This document shows, one piece after another, positions 1-11,650 of a stretch of DNA of 64,000 nucleotides; within the stretch, counting starts at the first letter, position 1; each line of letters opens with the position of its first letter. Made by a program: the position numbers and the translations under genes. The notes under the pieces were generated by a model. That model was not told the origin of the DNA and did no database searches. It saw only the letters and a list, made by a program, of their open reading frames with translations. The stretch comes from Cerrena zonata (lineage: Eukaryota > Basidiomycota > Agaricomycetes > Polyporales > Cerrenaceae): positions 1 through 64,000 of the forward strand of contig JASBNA010000016.1 of the NCBI GenBank assembly GCA_038087015.1. Direction: 5' to 3'.

Positions 1-328
1 CTGGGTTACGACCCTCCCCTTCAAACTCTGTATACCATGTCATTAGTAGCCTAATTAATGTATTTAACACATTACTTACTTTTAAGCAATGCCGCTGTCT
101 CTACTCCAGCTTTTCCATGGCAGCCCGGTCCCGCTTGACCTTCATCGTAATTCCACGCCAGATCTGATAGAACCAATTATTCATAAGCTCCAGGACCTGG
201 ATTATCGTTTGTTGCGAGAATTCTTCTTCATACCCTCAGCCCCGAAGAGCTCAAAGGCGATGTGCTCTTTGACCGCCATCAAATCGGCCATTTCGATCGG
301 AGGCAGCTACATACAAGCTATCAGCGCC

Positions 329-774
329 TCACCTGTACATTGACCTTGTTTCGACACTTACTTGTCGATCTCCATGCTCAGACAAGAGGGCTGTCCGGCC
401 CTTCCCCATCGCCATCAAAGTTGTCCGGATCAAATGAGGCAGTCCCCACGTCTCGTCCCACGCCTTGACCAATGACCTTTGAAGGAGGTCTCTCGCCTCG
501 TGATAGTCGTCCCCCTTCGTGCGCGCAAACGTAAGACGTTGCTCACCGGTTTTTGCAGAACTCGTCCACATACGCCTTGGCATCACGAATCTGATTCTGA
601 GTCCAGCCAAAAATGTGAGTCGCGCCTTCAGCTGGTTCTACCCAAGGCGCCGTTAGGGACTTCACACGGCTCTGCCACGTAGGCCAGCACCAAGGCGCAT
701 CCTCAATGCCCACGATGCGGCGCATATCTGCGGTGAACATCAGAAAAGCGACGGCGATAGGAGGAGAAGGCATT

Positions 775-807
<33 letters not shown>

Positions 808-869
808 CTGCTGTTGCTGTTGTTAAGTGATGAGAGTTGAGAGAAGGAGAGATCTGCCCTTCCCCGCAT
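329..869 (-). CDS. Possible minus-strand hypothetical gene, incomplete
   Basis: I do not recognise this protein. A minus-strand reading frame starts either at 869 or, more plausibly, at an internal Met near 773. It reads a Trp-rich stretch (PWCWPTWQS, then WTQNQIRDAKAYVDEF) up to about 549. A GTGAGC donor follows, and a second open stretch from about 516 to 340 (HEARDLLQRSLVKAWDETWG) could be the next exon. The upstream Met would add an Asn run encoded by the TTG/GTT trinucleotide repeat at 773-820, which looks like low-complexity 5' sequence rather than protein. No terminal exon is clear, so this may be a gene fragment. Confidence 0.3.
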
Positions 870-1081
870 TGTCTCTGCTTTATGAGCGAATTTCTTCCCG
901 CTCCGATCACTCGCTTATAATCTTAGAGGCGGGCCTGACATCAATCATAACCAATTAGAACCCTAATAGACCCACCTAGCCATCGCTTGAATCGCCGTGC
1001 CATCAGCTAATCCCGTACTAAGCAGTCTTAGCCATCTTCACAGTGATCCGCATGTCAAATGCCGTAGAAGTCTCTTAGACA

Positions 1082-1792
1082 TGCGTCCTGGACGCACACC
1101 GGCGCACGCCCCTCATGATAGTAAGCGTCTCTACTTCCAAACTAAGCCATATTTCAGTCCATCACTTCTAGTCAACATGTATCACCACCCGTGCGTCCAG
1201 GACGCATCCCCCCCCCATAGTCACCCTAAGCTAGCCCTAACCCTAAGATATCGAGTAAGTGTGCAGGTGTGCGTCTAAGACACACGCCCGCTACCAATGT
1301 GCACGTTGCATCACAACCGAACCATTTTGCCGCAGGTGTGAGCATTCGAGGGAGCTTGTGACCTGGCCATACATCTTCTCCCCAAACTTTGCACGTTCGT
1401 GCAATGTTTTGGGACTGGGAGAAGATGTATGGTCAGGTCACAAGCTCCCTCGAATGCTCACACCTGCGGCAAAATGGTTCGGTTGTGATGCAATGTAAGC
1501 ACATGCTGCCGGCATGCGTCTTGGACGCACACCTGCACACTTCCCTACAACACAATCTGTTCCTCTCTGTAAGCCTATGCTGCAAGTGTGCGTCTAGGAC
1601 GCATACTTGCGCACTTCCGTACAACGCTCTCTTTTCCTGAAGAGGTATCTTTTTCACGTGCCATTTTCACATGCCATATACTGTTTAACATACCTCTGTA
1701 CACGCACATTGTCTACAGCACACTTTGCACCTGCACCTCTTCCGCCCTTCGTACCACTTATTTCCCCCTTCACAATGTTCGTCCAAGACGCA
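1082..1792. repeat. Six dispersed 15 nt GC hairpins (TGCGTC-NNN-GACGCA)
   Basis: The palindrome TGCGTC-NNN-GACGCA occurs at 1082-1096, 1192-1206, 1270-1284, 1515-1529, 1589-1603 and 1778-1792. The 3-nt loop varies (CTG, CAG, TAA, TTG, TAG, CAA). The third copy ends GACACA and the sixth begins TTCGTC; each has one stem change. The stretch between copies has no gene, and holds one two-unit telomere-like motif (CCCTAACCCTAA) near 1229. Small reading frames across this region are created by the repeats. Confidence 0.7.
1306..1493. repeat. 188 bp nearly perfect palindrome
   Basis: The left arm starting TTGCATCACAACCG at 1306 is repeated as its reverse complement ending CGGTTGTGATGCAA at 1493. The two arms of about 85 nt meet around TGCACGTTCGTGCA. 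Only a few mismatches or indels separate the arms. It codes for nothing obvious and is best described as a foldback element or an inverted duplication. Confidence 0.85.
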
Positions 1793-1954
1793 TACTATTC
1801 TTACACACTGTCCGTCAAAGCACACTATTTTTTACACCCTTTGAACCACCTACTTTCTACCACCCCGCCTTGCCCCTTCCACGCCCTGCCCTACCCACTA
1901 GGCGCCCAACCCTAGGGTCTCCCTAGGATCTCCCTGGGAGAGAAAGAACAACAC

Positions 1955-4900
1955 TCATAACCTGATCTCCCGAAGCTGGTTATTCAAAGATCCACCTTGG
2001 GTTTGTTGTACTGGCATATCATTCACAGGTGGTGTCACATATGATAGCTCCGATGACTGTCGAGTTCTCTGTGATCGATTTCCTTGACTTTTGCTAGTAT
2101 TCAAGTTTTGAGAACTTGCTTGACGAGAAGAATGACCAGGAGTACGAGATGGAGGAAGATGAGTAGTCTTGCGGCCCTGAGAGAAGCTGCTCGATGCAAC
2201 TGGCGATGATGAAGGAGGTAATGACGAGTTATCAATCGCACGTTCGCTTTGCAGGAGGCAAATTATCGGTAGTAGATGGCCGCTTCGGTGCTCGATAGCT
2301 CTTGTTATCAATTTCTTCAAATTTCTGCAACATATCCGATGGCAATGGTTCAGAGTTGAATACATCATATTCATCTTCAACCATCTCTCCTCTATCAAGC
2401 TTCGGAGACTCGTTCTTGACCTTGGAGGCATAGTCAATCACTTGCTTGATCGGTCGGTCCTTCAGATTTGTCACAGACATCGCAAAGCTCAGCACCTTCA
2501 ACCTCTCGACAGCAGATGGATACACCATCAAATGCAAGAGATAACCCAATGCGCCGACATGTGTTCTTTGCATCCACCCATGCATTAAGCTCCGCCGCAA
2601 GACCATGATCAGGTGGATGAACAGAAGCTTTTTGTAGAGTGGTGAACATGATAACTTCACATCGACGCTTATCCTTTCGACCACCTCTAGCCCCTCCTTG
2701 AGCAAACTTGACAAAGTCATGGAATCGACCAGCAAATAGAATGGCATCCACATAAGGTTGATCAATACGCATGGCAAAATGCAGAGGTCGCCGCAATCCA
2801 TCGATGACTTGCGTATTTTCCTTCTCTCCATTTCTTCTGCACCTCTGTCCGCTCTGTTTCACCTAAGCTTGCATGATAAATCAAACAGCCTAGTGTACTC
2901 CCCATCTTCTCTGCATCATCTTTGGAGCAGCAGAAAATAATGCCACGTGAATTAGACTTGAAGATTGTCTTGGTAATTCCTTTGGCTACATGAGGGATGA
3001 TGCGTATCAGCTCCAAGTTGGCTTTCACAGATACAACTCGATAGGCAGTTCGCAACGGACAGTGGGGCTGCGTAGAATAAGAGTATCTGGGGCAAGATCT
3101 GCTGCTTGAAGAAAGGCTGGCACAGACCGAGGGTGCAAGAGTACCAGTTGCATAGATTTTGGGGAAATGTGTATTGCTGCCACATATTAGCCTTTTTGAA
3201 GTAAGAGCGAAATGAGATTTCGGTCAATATCGTAGGGGCCTCATCCAAAACAACTCGCGAAATGACTGATTCATCTTGGTGCAAATATCTAAAATAAAAA
3301 TCTAGAGTTAGTTTTAGCTTTCTGATAAAAAAATAAAGTATCACATACGACCGGAAGGCAGTTGAGCCTATATTCTCATAAGATCCAAACATGAGCTGAT
3401 ATTGTTCTTCTCGATTTTTTCCCTTTTGCTTCCAAATAGCATGCTTGATTCCTTTCTTCTCCGAGCGCCGTGCTTGATCATAGAGTAGAGAGATATAGGG
3501 AGCAAGGACAATGGTAGTCATATTCTTCTCCCCATCACTTTGAACAGGAACATCCCACAGCATACTTTTGCCACCTCCAGTAGGCAGAACAACTACGATG
3601 TTTTCATAGCGATCTAATGCATGCCGACACATGAGCTCTTGAATGTCAGATCGAAAAATAGCATTAGGGTCTTTGAGAGCTCGGCGAAGAGAGTGAGTGC
3701 CGTGTGTGAAGATGTAAGTGGGCGTTGAATAGGTGCAGTTTCATGCTGAGCAGGGGGGCACAAAAGAATCAATAGCTGTGTTCTGATTATCTGATGCAGG
3801 AGTTGTGAAAACTGAATCAGGTATAGTATCAGCCCAATAGTCCTGCGATGCTGGTGAATCAGGTCGACAAGGTAGAGACCGATCTAGAGGAGGAGGTCGT
3901 TGGGCTGGGGTGGGATAGGAAAGAGGTAGCGAAGAAGGTTGATGAGGATTGGGAGCTTGAGCATTAGAATTAAGAGTTCTAGCTCCAAGATTGGCTTGAA
4001 TCTCCAAAATGCCATTAGCTATAGCATTCTGAATGGTAGAGTCAACCTTGTTGAAATGTTCTTTACAGATAGTTTGAAGACTGTCTTGAATAACAATCCC
4101 AATACTACTCTGAAGATCATCCAAAAAGCTCTGTAGAGGCATACTTCCACTGCCTGAGTAACCACTTCCTTGACCACTCCATCGGCGCTCTTTGAGAAGG
4201 GATTGTGCTGCAGGAAGAGGGCCCTGTCCTAGACCAAGCAAATCATGCCATAGCTCACAAAACTTGCGAAACTCTCGCATCCGATCACTAGTAAGAAAGG
4301 CCAATTCTCCAAAACCCGCGCGTACGTTCGAATAGCTTCCTGAGACCCATGACCAGAAGCCAAATCTCCAACTTCATCGATAATATACTGCTGATAGATG
4401 GAAGGGAGGTATTCCCGCTTCAAAGCAATACACATGTGACGCATGAACGACGGGTCAGACGGCAGCCAAAATAGTTCTCGCTTATCTCCTCCAAAGCTCT
4501 CCCAAAGGCATCCGCAGTGGTATGTTGATTATAAGCAACAAAGAAATACTCCTCATATAGAGTAGCAAGCTGCATATTGCATGTGCCTTGTTCTGCAAGC
4601 AGGCTTTCAATAGGTCGGAGCAAAATGAGATAATCCAAAAGAATTTTCTCAAGGCGGTGAGGGCAAAGCATGGGAATAAAGTCGAGTGCATCCTTGATCT
4701 TGGTAGTTTTAAGTCGCTGGTTAACAAACCAGAGACCATAACTATAAAAGACATTTCGCAGAAGGTCTGCATTGCGAATGCGAGTTTCAATGTATTCCTC
4801 CCCACGCGGTGCCTGGCTAGGAATCATGTAAGCAGCAACTGACAGCAATCGGTTGATAGCTGACAGTTTGCGCAATACAGTTTGACAATTTCCTAACTTC

Positions 4901-7349
4901 CAGTGAAGCCTTCCATTGACATCAAGATCTGCAACCGAGTTTTTGTTCTGGGGATTCATGAGGCGTTCGAGAACAGGGTGGTGTTGCTGAGAAAGCGATT
5001 CTTGATTGAGGAATGAATGCTGGCGGTTTTTGAGAGCAAAGTTATCAGAAAAATCTGATGGTACCTCTGCATGGAGACCCCCTGTGAGCTCATGGATGCT
5101 CTTTTCAATCTCCCCAAGTAGTTTAGCTAAACCACTGCGCAGATCAGATAGATGAAGAGTGCTTTCTTGATACGTCAAAGACTTTCGGTCAGAAGACCAA
5201 ACAATAGTCGGTGCTGCTGGAGATCGAATAAGCAGACTTGACACATATGCCATGTGATGTTTCAGCATAATGAAAGGGCCAAAGTTATCATCAGAGAGAT
5301 ATCTCTGCGCATGAGCTTTCACTGCTCTGTACATATGTCAGAAACATAAGAGAATAAAAAAAGAGAAAGAAACTTACCCAAAAAGCTTTTGATCGCTGTA
5401 ATTATCACGTCGCTGATAAGCTTCATAGAAGTAGATACAGCGCAAGCTATATTGCCATTTAGCAATAACTTGGGAGTAGTCGTCTGGTCCACGGAATCCT
5501 CCATCCTCTCGCAATGCCCATATTGCTATCCAGCAAGTTAAAGGACATTTCCACCTATCAGAACATGCCTCTGGGTTTGGAGTTGCCACTGATGCTAACA
5601 GAAATTGATGTAAAGCATCTACAGCTGATATCTCCTTCTCGTTTCTCTCCATAATTGCATATAGCTCAAGAGCTTTACTCTTTGCAATGTCTGACAGAGG
5701 TAAAGAGTAGTCTGACTTTGCTACTCCTTTGACTGTACGGAGAGCAAAAGCAATGAACTTGGTGACAACTGTGGCATATTTTGTAAGTGAAGTATTGTTC
5801 TCTAGAACAGAAAAGCCTGTGGAGGTATTGGGATCACTATAGAGCAAAATACACTTAGTATATTATCTATAAATATAATTGAAACTGACTTACAGTGGAT
5901 ATTGCAGTAACATTCGTCGGATACCATGTTCACAAGGACGAATGAGATCTCAAACCCCTCTTGTAATAGGCCAATACAATAGACTGAACCCCACAAAGAA
6001 TAGGTGTCTTTGCAGTGGGTATTTCAGCATCTTGTAAAAGCTCCTTGCGAGACCTTGCACTTAAGCGCCAATTGGTAAGATGTATATGCCACATAGTGAA
6101 GTCCATTAAGGGGGGAACATCATTAGGTTGCAATACAGGGATAGTGGTAGTGGTGATAAGTGGTCGAAGGTTGTGTTGCAAATACTCGGAGAATGCATTT
6201 TTCTCTTGGGGAGCTGGAGCGTTGACCTCGAAATATCTCTTCGGCACCATAAAGAGAGACTGGCAAAATGCAGCCTGCATGCAATTTACAATAGGCCGCG
6301 GAGCCTGAGGGTGTTTCTCGTAGATATGCTTCTCCATAGTTGTCTTCTCAATGCATACATAGTGACATATAGTGCACTTGAGTCCAGAGAGAATATCGAT
6401 ATATGGAACAGGTTGCTTGTTCATCGGAGGGTAATGTTGGTGCCAGTACAAAGATTGTAGTAGCGACAAATCATGGAAATGAGCTGATCGCAGGAATCGG
6501 GTCTGATGTTATGCTTGTGCAGATGGGTTTTAAGGGATTGCGGCTCCACAGCAGTATTGCAAGATCTGCAGATGATAATTCTGAGATCGCGGTGTACGCA
6601 GCAGTCAATATCATCAAGTGACATACTTTGAATGACAATGGAAGATCCATCGGCATCCAGGTAAGGCCTGAGATACTGCTCATAATCACCATAACCATCC
6701 AAGTGATCTGGCTCTGCCTGCACTCGATGAGGTTGACGCATAGCAGAGTTAGGAGGTGGGTTTGAAACGCCCTCAGGAGATAATAAGGGATCATAGTGTG
6801 AAGTAATGATGCGTTGATCATCTTCAGCAACAGCACTAGCAATATCTGCACCATATCTGCTACCAGGAGGAGGGCAGGGAGTAGGATCTGGTAGCATATA
6901 CTGTAAGGCATCACCAGAAGAAGATTGAGCAGGTGAGGTTCTTCCTTGGCTTTGATCTGATACAACAATGAGAAACTTAGATTAATTTCAATAGATAATA
7001 TTAAGCAAAACTTACTAGAAGTATAGAAAGATTCTAGTTTCTTATCCATAGCATCATGATGCTTTTTAATATGTCCAGGGACACGCTTGTTGCTTTTAAG
7101 AACAACTTCGCATCCATAGGGACAGACATAAGTGCCATCACTTTGGCGAGTCAACTTTTTCATTTCAGCTAAAATAAGAATGAACAAGAGATATCAATCA
7201 TAGATAAGAAAAAACTTACACTTGTAGTTGACATAGGTGACATATATACTGTGATAGTCACTTTTGTGAGCAGCAAGTGTCTTTGGACTGTTGTGAGAAT
7301 AAGAACATTTATCACAAAAGTACATATTTGTGTTAGCAGTAGAAGACAT
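1955..7349 (-). pseudogene. OrsD zinc-finger / RecQ-type helicase fusion, degraded (telomere-linked helicase type)
   Basis: Read leftward from ATG 7349. A C2H2-like finger (YFCDKCSYSHNSPKTLAAHK) and a second one (YVCPYGCEVV...HIKKHH) come first. An OrsD-type module follows (IICRSCNTAV...HLHKH, then CTICHYVCIEKTTMEKHIYEKH), then a long central region. The RecQ-like helicase comes last: Walker A PTGGGKS near 3570, DEA box VVLDEAP near 3250, C-terminal helicase motif RGIIFCCS near 2950, and a Cys tail CRRIGLSLAFDG...CDVCDK near 2480-2570. Introns separate several blocks. The frame breaks between the zinc-finger blocks near 6440, near 5945, near 4475, near 4300 and in the helicase near 3180, and a TGA at about 3743 interrupts otherwise continuous frame. 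This is therefore a relic unless the assembly is in error. RecQ-like genes are typical of fungal subtelomeres; the subtelomeric reading here is inference. Confidence 0.75.
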
Positions 7350-7767
7350 TTGGGATTGTTTGTAAAAAAAAAGGCTGGAAAAAATCTAGCTTCGAGGAGA
7401 TGATGATGGTTCAGGTTTAAGTTTAGATGCGTGGTAAATTCACTCTTATATATCAGAGCTAAATTGTAACTGAGATTATAGATTAAAACTCAGATGGTAT
7501 CAAGCATTACTAAAAATGTAACATTCTATGTATTATCTATTTTGACTTTGATTTTACAGGTCTAATATAAAACTGAGTTAGATTAGATAATTTTAGATGC
7601 CATAGTATAGTTCTAGATTGGTCAATGCAATAAAGTAAGAAAATATTTGAATAAGTTTAGTTGAGACACTGTAGAAATATTAAATATTACAGATTTTTGA
7701 AGCCTGTTCTAGTTGTAAATAGTACAAAAGAAAATTAAAAAATTAGATAAAGTTAGTATTTCTGGCA
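7350..7767. other. AT-rich spacer
   Basis: This is AT-rich sequence upstream of the helicase relic, with no coding potential or RNA gene that I can see. It may contain the relic's former promoter. The weakly conserved outer edge of the left inverted arm begins here at about 7741. Confidence 0.5.
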
Positions 7768-8492
7768 GCAGAAATAGACTGCAGTATATATTTTACAAAG
7801 TTCACTTGGTTGAGGAAATATTAGAACAGTTGAAGCCATTGTAATGGTCAAATTGAAGATTGAAGATTTGAGAAAAAAAATACAGACAACTGAAACTTGT
7901 TATTTTGACATTGATGAGTGACATTGACAGAGAAATGACAAACCAATGAGAAGATACAAGGTATACAACACTCATAAACAAGTAGTCACAGTGAGAAATA
8001 TACAGAGAACTTGCTTTGGTGCAGAAAAAGTAAAATTGAAACAGTGAGTATGTTTGATATTTTGATTGAATGGAAGAGTTGGAGACAGTACAGACATTGT
8101 ACAATGAGAAAAGTAGTGAGGTAACAGTAGATACACAGGTTGAAGAGAGAGAAAAGAAAGTAAGAGAGAAAAGTTACCATTTTAGGAAAACAGTGAGTAC
8201 GACATCTGTAGCGGTGTCAAAAAAAAAGATAAAATGAGGAGAGTTATTAGAATGAAGAGAGATGATGGGAGAGAAGTCACATGAGCTAGAAGGCGGTGCC
8301 CTAATTACCGGAGTAACGATAGACACTGGCGCGGCTTGAACCTAGGGCTCTGCCACGCCTCCATGCACGAATTAACGCGTTCAACCAACTGAGCTATGCA
8401 CACTTGCTATATTTCAGTGGTACCTGCCCCATATACCCTTTCTTAGATAAGATAAGACACATCTGCCTTCCTCTCCTTATCTTTCCTCTGAT
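7768..8492 (-). repeat. Left arm of ~725 bp inverted repeat, with tRNA-like A and B boxes
   Basis: This is the near-identical reverse complement of 19757-20483, including an identical 64-codon open frame that is probably not a gene. On the minus strand it carries a pol III type A box (TAGCTCAGTTGG, 8385-8396) and a B box-like motif (GGTTCAAGCC, 8333-8342) spaced as in a tRNA. The T stem does not pair, so this is a tRNA-derived (SINE-like) sequence and not a working tRNA gene. Weaker similarity continues inward to about 8580 and outward to about 7741. Confidence 0.85.
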
Positions 8493-8808
8493 TATCTTGC
8501 CTCACCGGTAATTTCCACCGGTAATTCCCACCGCCAGTGCTTTTCCATAATTATTTACAGAGTTGTTTTCCCACTTATTCACGCAATAAATTAGAGGGAA
8601 CCACAGGTATTAGATTGCGCTGTCAAACTAGAAAACTATCTACAATATTCTGGATACAAGTGTGTAACATAAGAAGGTCAAATTTCCAAGATAAACTAGC
8701 ATAAATTAAACTAAATATAATCCATCCCATGTTCACGACCACAAATATACAGTAAAGCAAGATAAAATGTAACTTTACAGAGCAAGAAATGTATCCATGT
8801 TGAGATAT
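8493..8808. other. Spacer inside the inverted-arm island
   Basis: No gene is seen. A short duplication of CACCGGTAATT occurs at 8503-8535, and sequence up to about 8580 is loosely similar to the inner flank of the right arm. The rest is probably the 3' untranslated region of the next minus-strand gene. Confidence 0.4.
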
Positions 8809-11202
8809 TTAGTTTGTGGCAGCTGCCTGTTCAGACTCCACATTCATATTGTCCAAAGTCTGCTGGACAAAGGCGGCAAGAGAACTTTGATTGGTACCCG
8901 AATTTACAGAAGCAGCTAAATAAAATACAAGTCAGACTGAGAAAAATAAAGCAAGTTAGACTATGAATACATACCTGGTGCAGTTGCCTGCATACCCGAT
9001 GAAGAGGCCTGAGGCTGGACCTCCATGTTATTTGTACCAGCTGGATTTGGAGATGCCACTCCCTTGTTGATCTCCATATGATCATCAGGCAACTCGCGCT
9101 CCTTGTCGACATCCATGGTATCTTCATATTCCTTAAGAGAATTACTGGTGAGTATTTTAATGCATTCATCCAGATCGTCCTCTTTCTCTGCCTCTTTCCT
9201 GTGCTCGCGCTGAGTGGGAACAAGATCCTCCTCAGAGGAGATCGAGTCGTCTTCTTCATCCTCATCGCTGCGGTCCTCAATTTTTTTCTTGCGGAGTTCC
9301 CTCCTCTTCTCTGTTCGCCATGCTGTAATAGACAAAACACGTCTTGTAAATGCTATATTGAATATTCAGGTAATTGACTTGCCTTCCAACCGAGCCTTGC
9401 TTGACCGAGTTCTTTCTTCACGCGCCTTTCTCTTGACCGCCTGCCTGCGCTCCTTCCTCTGGTTCTTGAGCATCGCATGTTCAGCAATCATATTCTTCAA
9501 TTCCACACTGCCTTTCTTGACGACGTGAAGGCGTGTGGTCTCAGTAAACTTGGCAGACTTGATGTCATTGAGGAGGGCACCCTTCAGATGCTGAGCGTCC
9601 TTGGCCAGAGCGACTGTGGTGCTGTCAAAGGCACGGCGATTACCCTTGCGCATGCGAACTCGCTGGTTCATTGTAGTACAATCCCAGTGAGTCAGGATTT
9701 GACCTCCCGACCACTGGCGACGCTGAGTGCTACTCTACAGTGACAGGGATACATTAGAAGGGTGTAATGATAGGGCCAGATAGCACATACCCCAGGCAAT
9801 GCATTGCCAGACTTCTCCCTCACCAATACCAGCTCACCCGCCTTTACATACCCGCCTAAATAAATATTAATATAATGCTAGGAGATGTCGATGAGCAAAT
9901 TGACATACCTCGAACACAGCTAGAGATGCTGGCGCCACATGGAACCCGCCACCCCTCCCCCGCCTCCTCAGGAGCCTTCGCATACGTGATCATATTCTTG
10001 CCTTGATCAATGGCTTGTTTGGCAGCAAGCAGCTCCTTGGGCTCCCGATTCCTGTTTTTCTTGGGTGCCAGATGAAGCTCTTTACCCGACTTCCCTTCCT
10101 GGAGCCCTTTGAGCGTGTCCTTGTGAAACTGAGCCCTTTCTTCTAGCTTTTTTACATCCTAGAAATCATATATCATATATTTCAGTATATTAAGAAATAT
10201 GTTAAATAACTAAGTTACATACATTAATGCGAGGCTTCTTGAAGTTGAGTGATCTACTGGACACGACATCTGCAATCTTATCTTGCAGCTCCTGAGGTAG
10301 GCGATCATGCTTAATAGCACTTGAGACACTTCCTTTGTATGCTGCAAGCCTGCGTTGAAAGTCAGTGGGCTCCTGGGCACGTCCTGAACCAGAAGGAGCT
10401 GCGTCTGGTGTTGGGTTTGTGGTAGTCGGAGGTGCTGGACGTGCACTAGGCGATGAAGGAGGAGCAGGGTGAGCAGAGTGTCTGTGACGTGAAGTTAATA
10501 GAACCACAGGAGGGCATTGAGGACGTCTGATCTCGCGTGAAGATGGCTCAACGCGCTGCCTCTTCTCCTGTTCACGTCCTTGGCTGGGATCGCCCGCCTT
10601 TCTCTTTTCAGCAGTCTAAGTAGATAATAAATACATAAAACATTCAATATAGATCAAAAACTGACCCTAAGTACGCGAACGCCATCGTGAACTTGAGAAA
10701 TAACTTTGGCGAGATTGTCGGATACATTAGTCTACAAGATAAATATAGGTACGTAGTTAGCAAGGAGAAGATACGAGTTATACTTACAGCAGGGCCAGAA
10801 GGAGTCCTCTTGGGAGGGCCAGTACCCTTGGGAGGACCAGTGACCTTGGGAGGACCAGTGACCTTGGGAGGACCGGTACCTTTGAAACTACGAGGAGGCT
10901 AAGTCAAGGGATCAGCAAGGATCCCTAGAAGCTTGACATGGCAGCAACGGGCGTGAGACACGCCAGTTGTCACCAGTCAGCAAAGAGAGACACGTACACC
11001 AGTCTTGACTAGAGGGGAGGTAAGCTATGTGAAAGATGTCAGTATGGGAAACTTGAAGCTTAAAGTCTAAATGTGTAACTCACATTGGAAGCACCCTCAG
11101 GCGCTGCGGACTTCCAATCGATGTTGGGATCCATCAGAATAAACACGTGTTGGAAGGAAATTGTGTGACTTACCTGGGAACCAGACGCGTCATTGCTGGC
11201 CA
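8809..11202 (-). CDS. Lys/Arg-rich hydrophilic protein of unknown function, many short exons
   Basis: I do not recognise the family. The start is ATG 11202 (MASNDASGSQ), followed at once by a GTAAGT donor. At least nine exons can be joined through GT...AG introns of about 50-60 nt, ending AAATN-stop at 8809. Visible parts are a Pro-rich repeat (four GPPK units around 10800-10890), a basic Pro/Ser segment, a segment ending LQDKIADVV, a strongly basic stretch (NQRKERRQAVKRKAREERTR) and an acidic stretch (SDEDEEDD). These features suggest a nuclear nucleic-acid-associated protein, but that is inference. It lies inside the island bounded by inverted arms, next to the dioxygenase-like gene and on the same strand. 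Exact exon edges are not certain. Confidence 0.6.
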
Positions 11203-11241
11203 TCTTGTCAGAGTTGTCAGTAGAAAAAGAGGATATCCACA

Positions 11242-11242
<1 letters not shown>

Positions 11243-11273
<31 letters not shown>

Positions 11274-11290
11274 AAGAGGGAGAAAGACCG
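11243..11290. repeat. GA microsatellite
   Basis: This is an AGAG-rich tract immediately upstream of the basic protein gene. It may lie in that gene's promoter or 5' leader; no other function is visible. Confidence 0.6.
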
Positions 11291-11399
11291 GGACGGCGTA
11301 CTAGCACTTATGGACTAAGGAATATGGCCTAGAGTGGCCCCACGTTGCTAAGACGGGGATCAGCGGAGCTAACCGGATATCATCTTAAGGCGCACAAGG

Positions 11400-11565
11400 T
11401 GAGGCAAGTGTACGTGGTCTAATGGGTTGAGCACTTCATGTGTATGGAGGTCAGTCTTGGGGCGCGAGGTTCGAATACCGGCCGGGTTCAATCACTCAAA
11501 GGCACCATATTGATCAGGGATCATCAGTACTCCGGTACTTAGATCCCCGCCCTCTTTTTTTTCAG
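11400..11565 (+). repeat. tRNA-derived SINE-like element
   Basis: An A box-like motif (TGGTCTAATGG, 11415-11425) and a good B box (GGTTCGAATAC, 11468-11478) are spaced as in a tRNA. A body follows with TACTCCGGTACTTAG and a T run at about 11553-11560. The same body motif (TACTCCGGTAATTAG) follows the B box in both inverted arms, so all three probably belong to one SINE-like superfamily. No clean cloverleaf forms. Confidence 0.6.
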
Positions 11566-11650
11566 TGAAACTCACATTAATTTTATTGAATCGTAAACTA
11601 CTGGAGCCATACAAGAAATGTATAAAGAGATAAAAAAAAAAAAAAACTAA

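Noticed and set aside
1225..1240. A true telomere end in the window
   Set aside because: Only two CCCTAA units are present at 1229 and flanking DNA continues. The real chromosome end, if near, is outside the window.
7986..8180. 64-codon frame identical at 20069-20263
   Set aside because: Identity comes from the two inverted arms being near identical. The peptide is hydrophobic low complexity with no homology signal.
8317..8404. A functional tRNA gene in each inverted arm
   Set aside because: A and B boxes are good, but the T stem and acceptor stem do not pair and no proper anticodon stem forms. It is treated as a tRNA-derived repeat.
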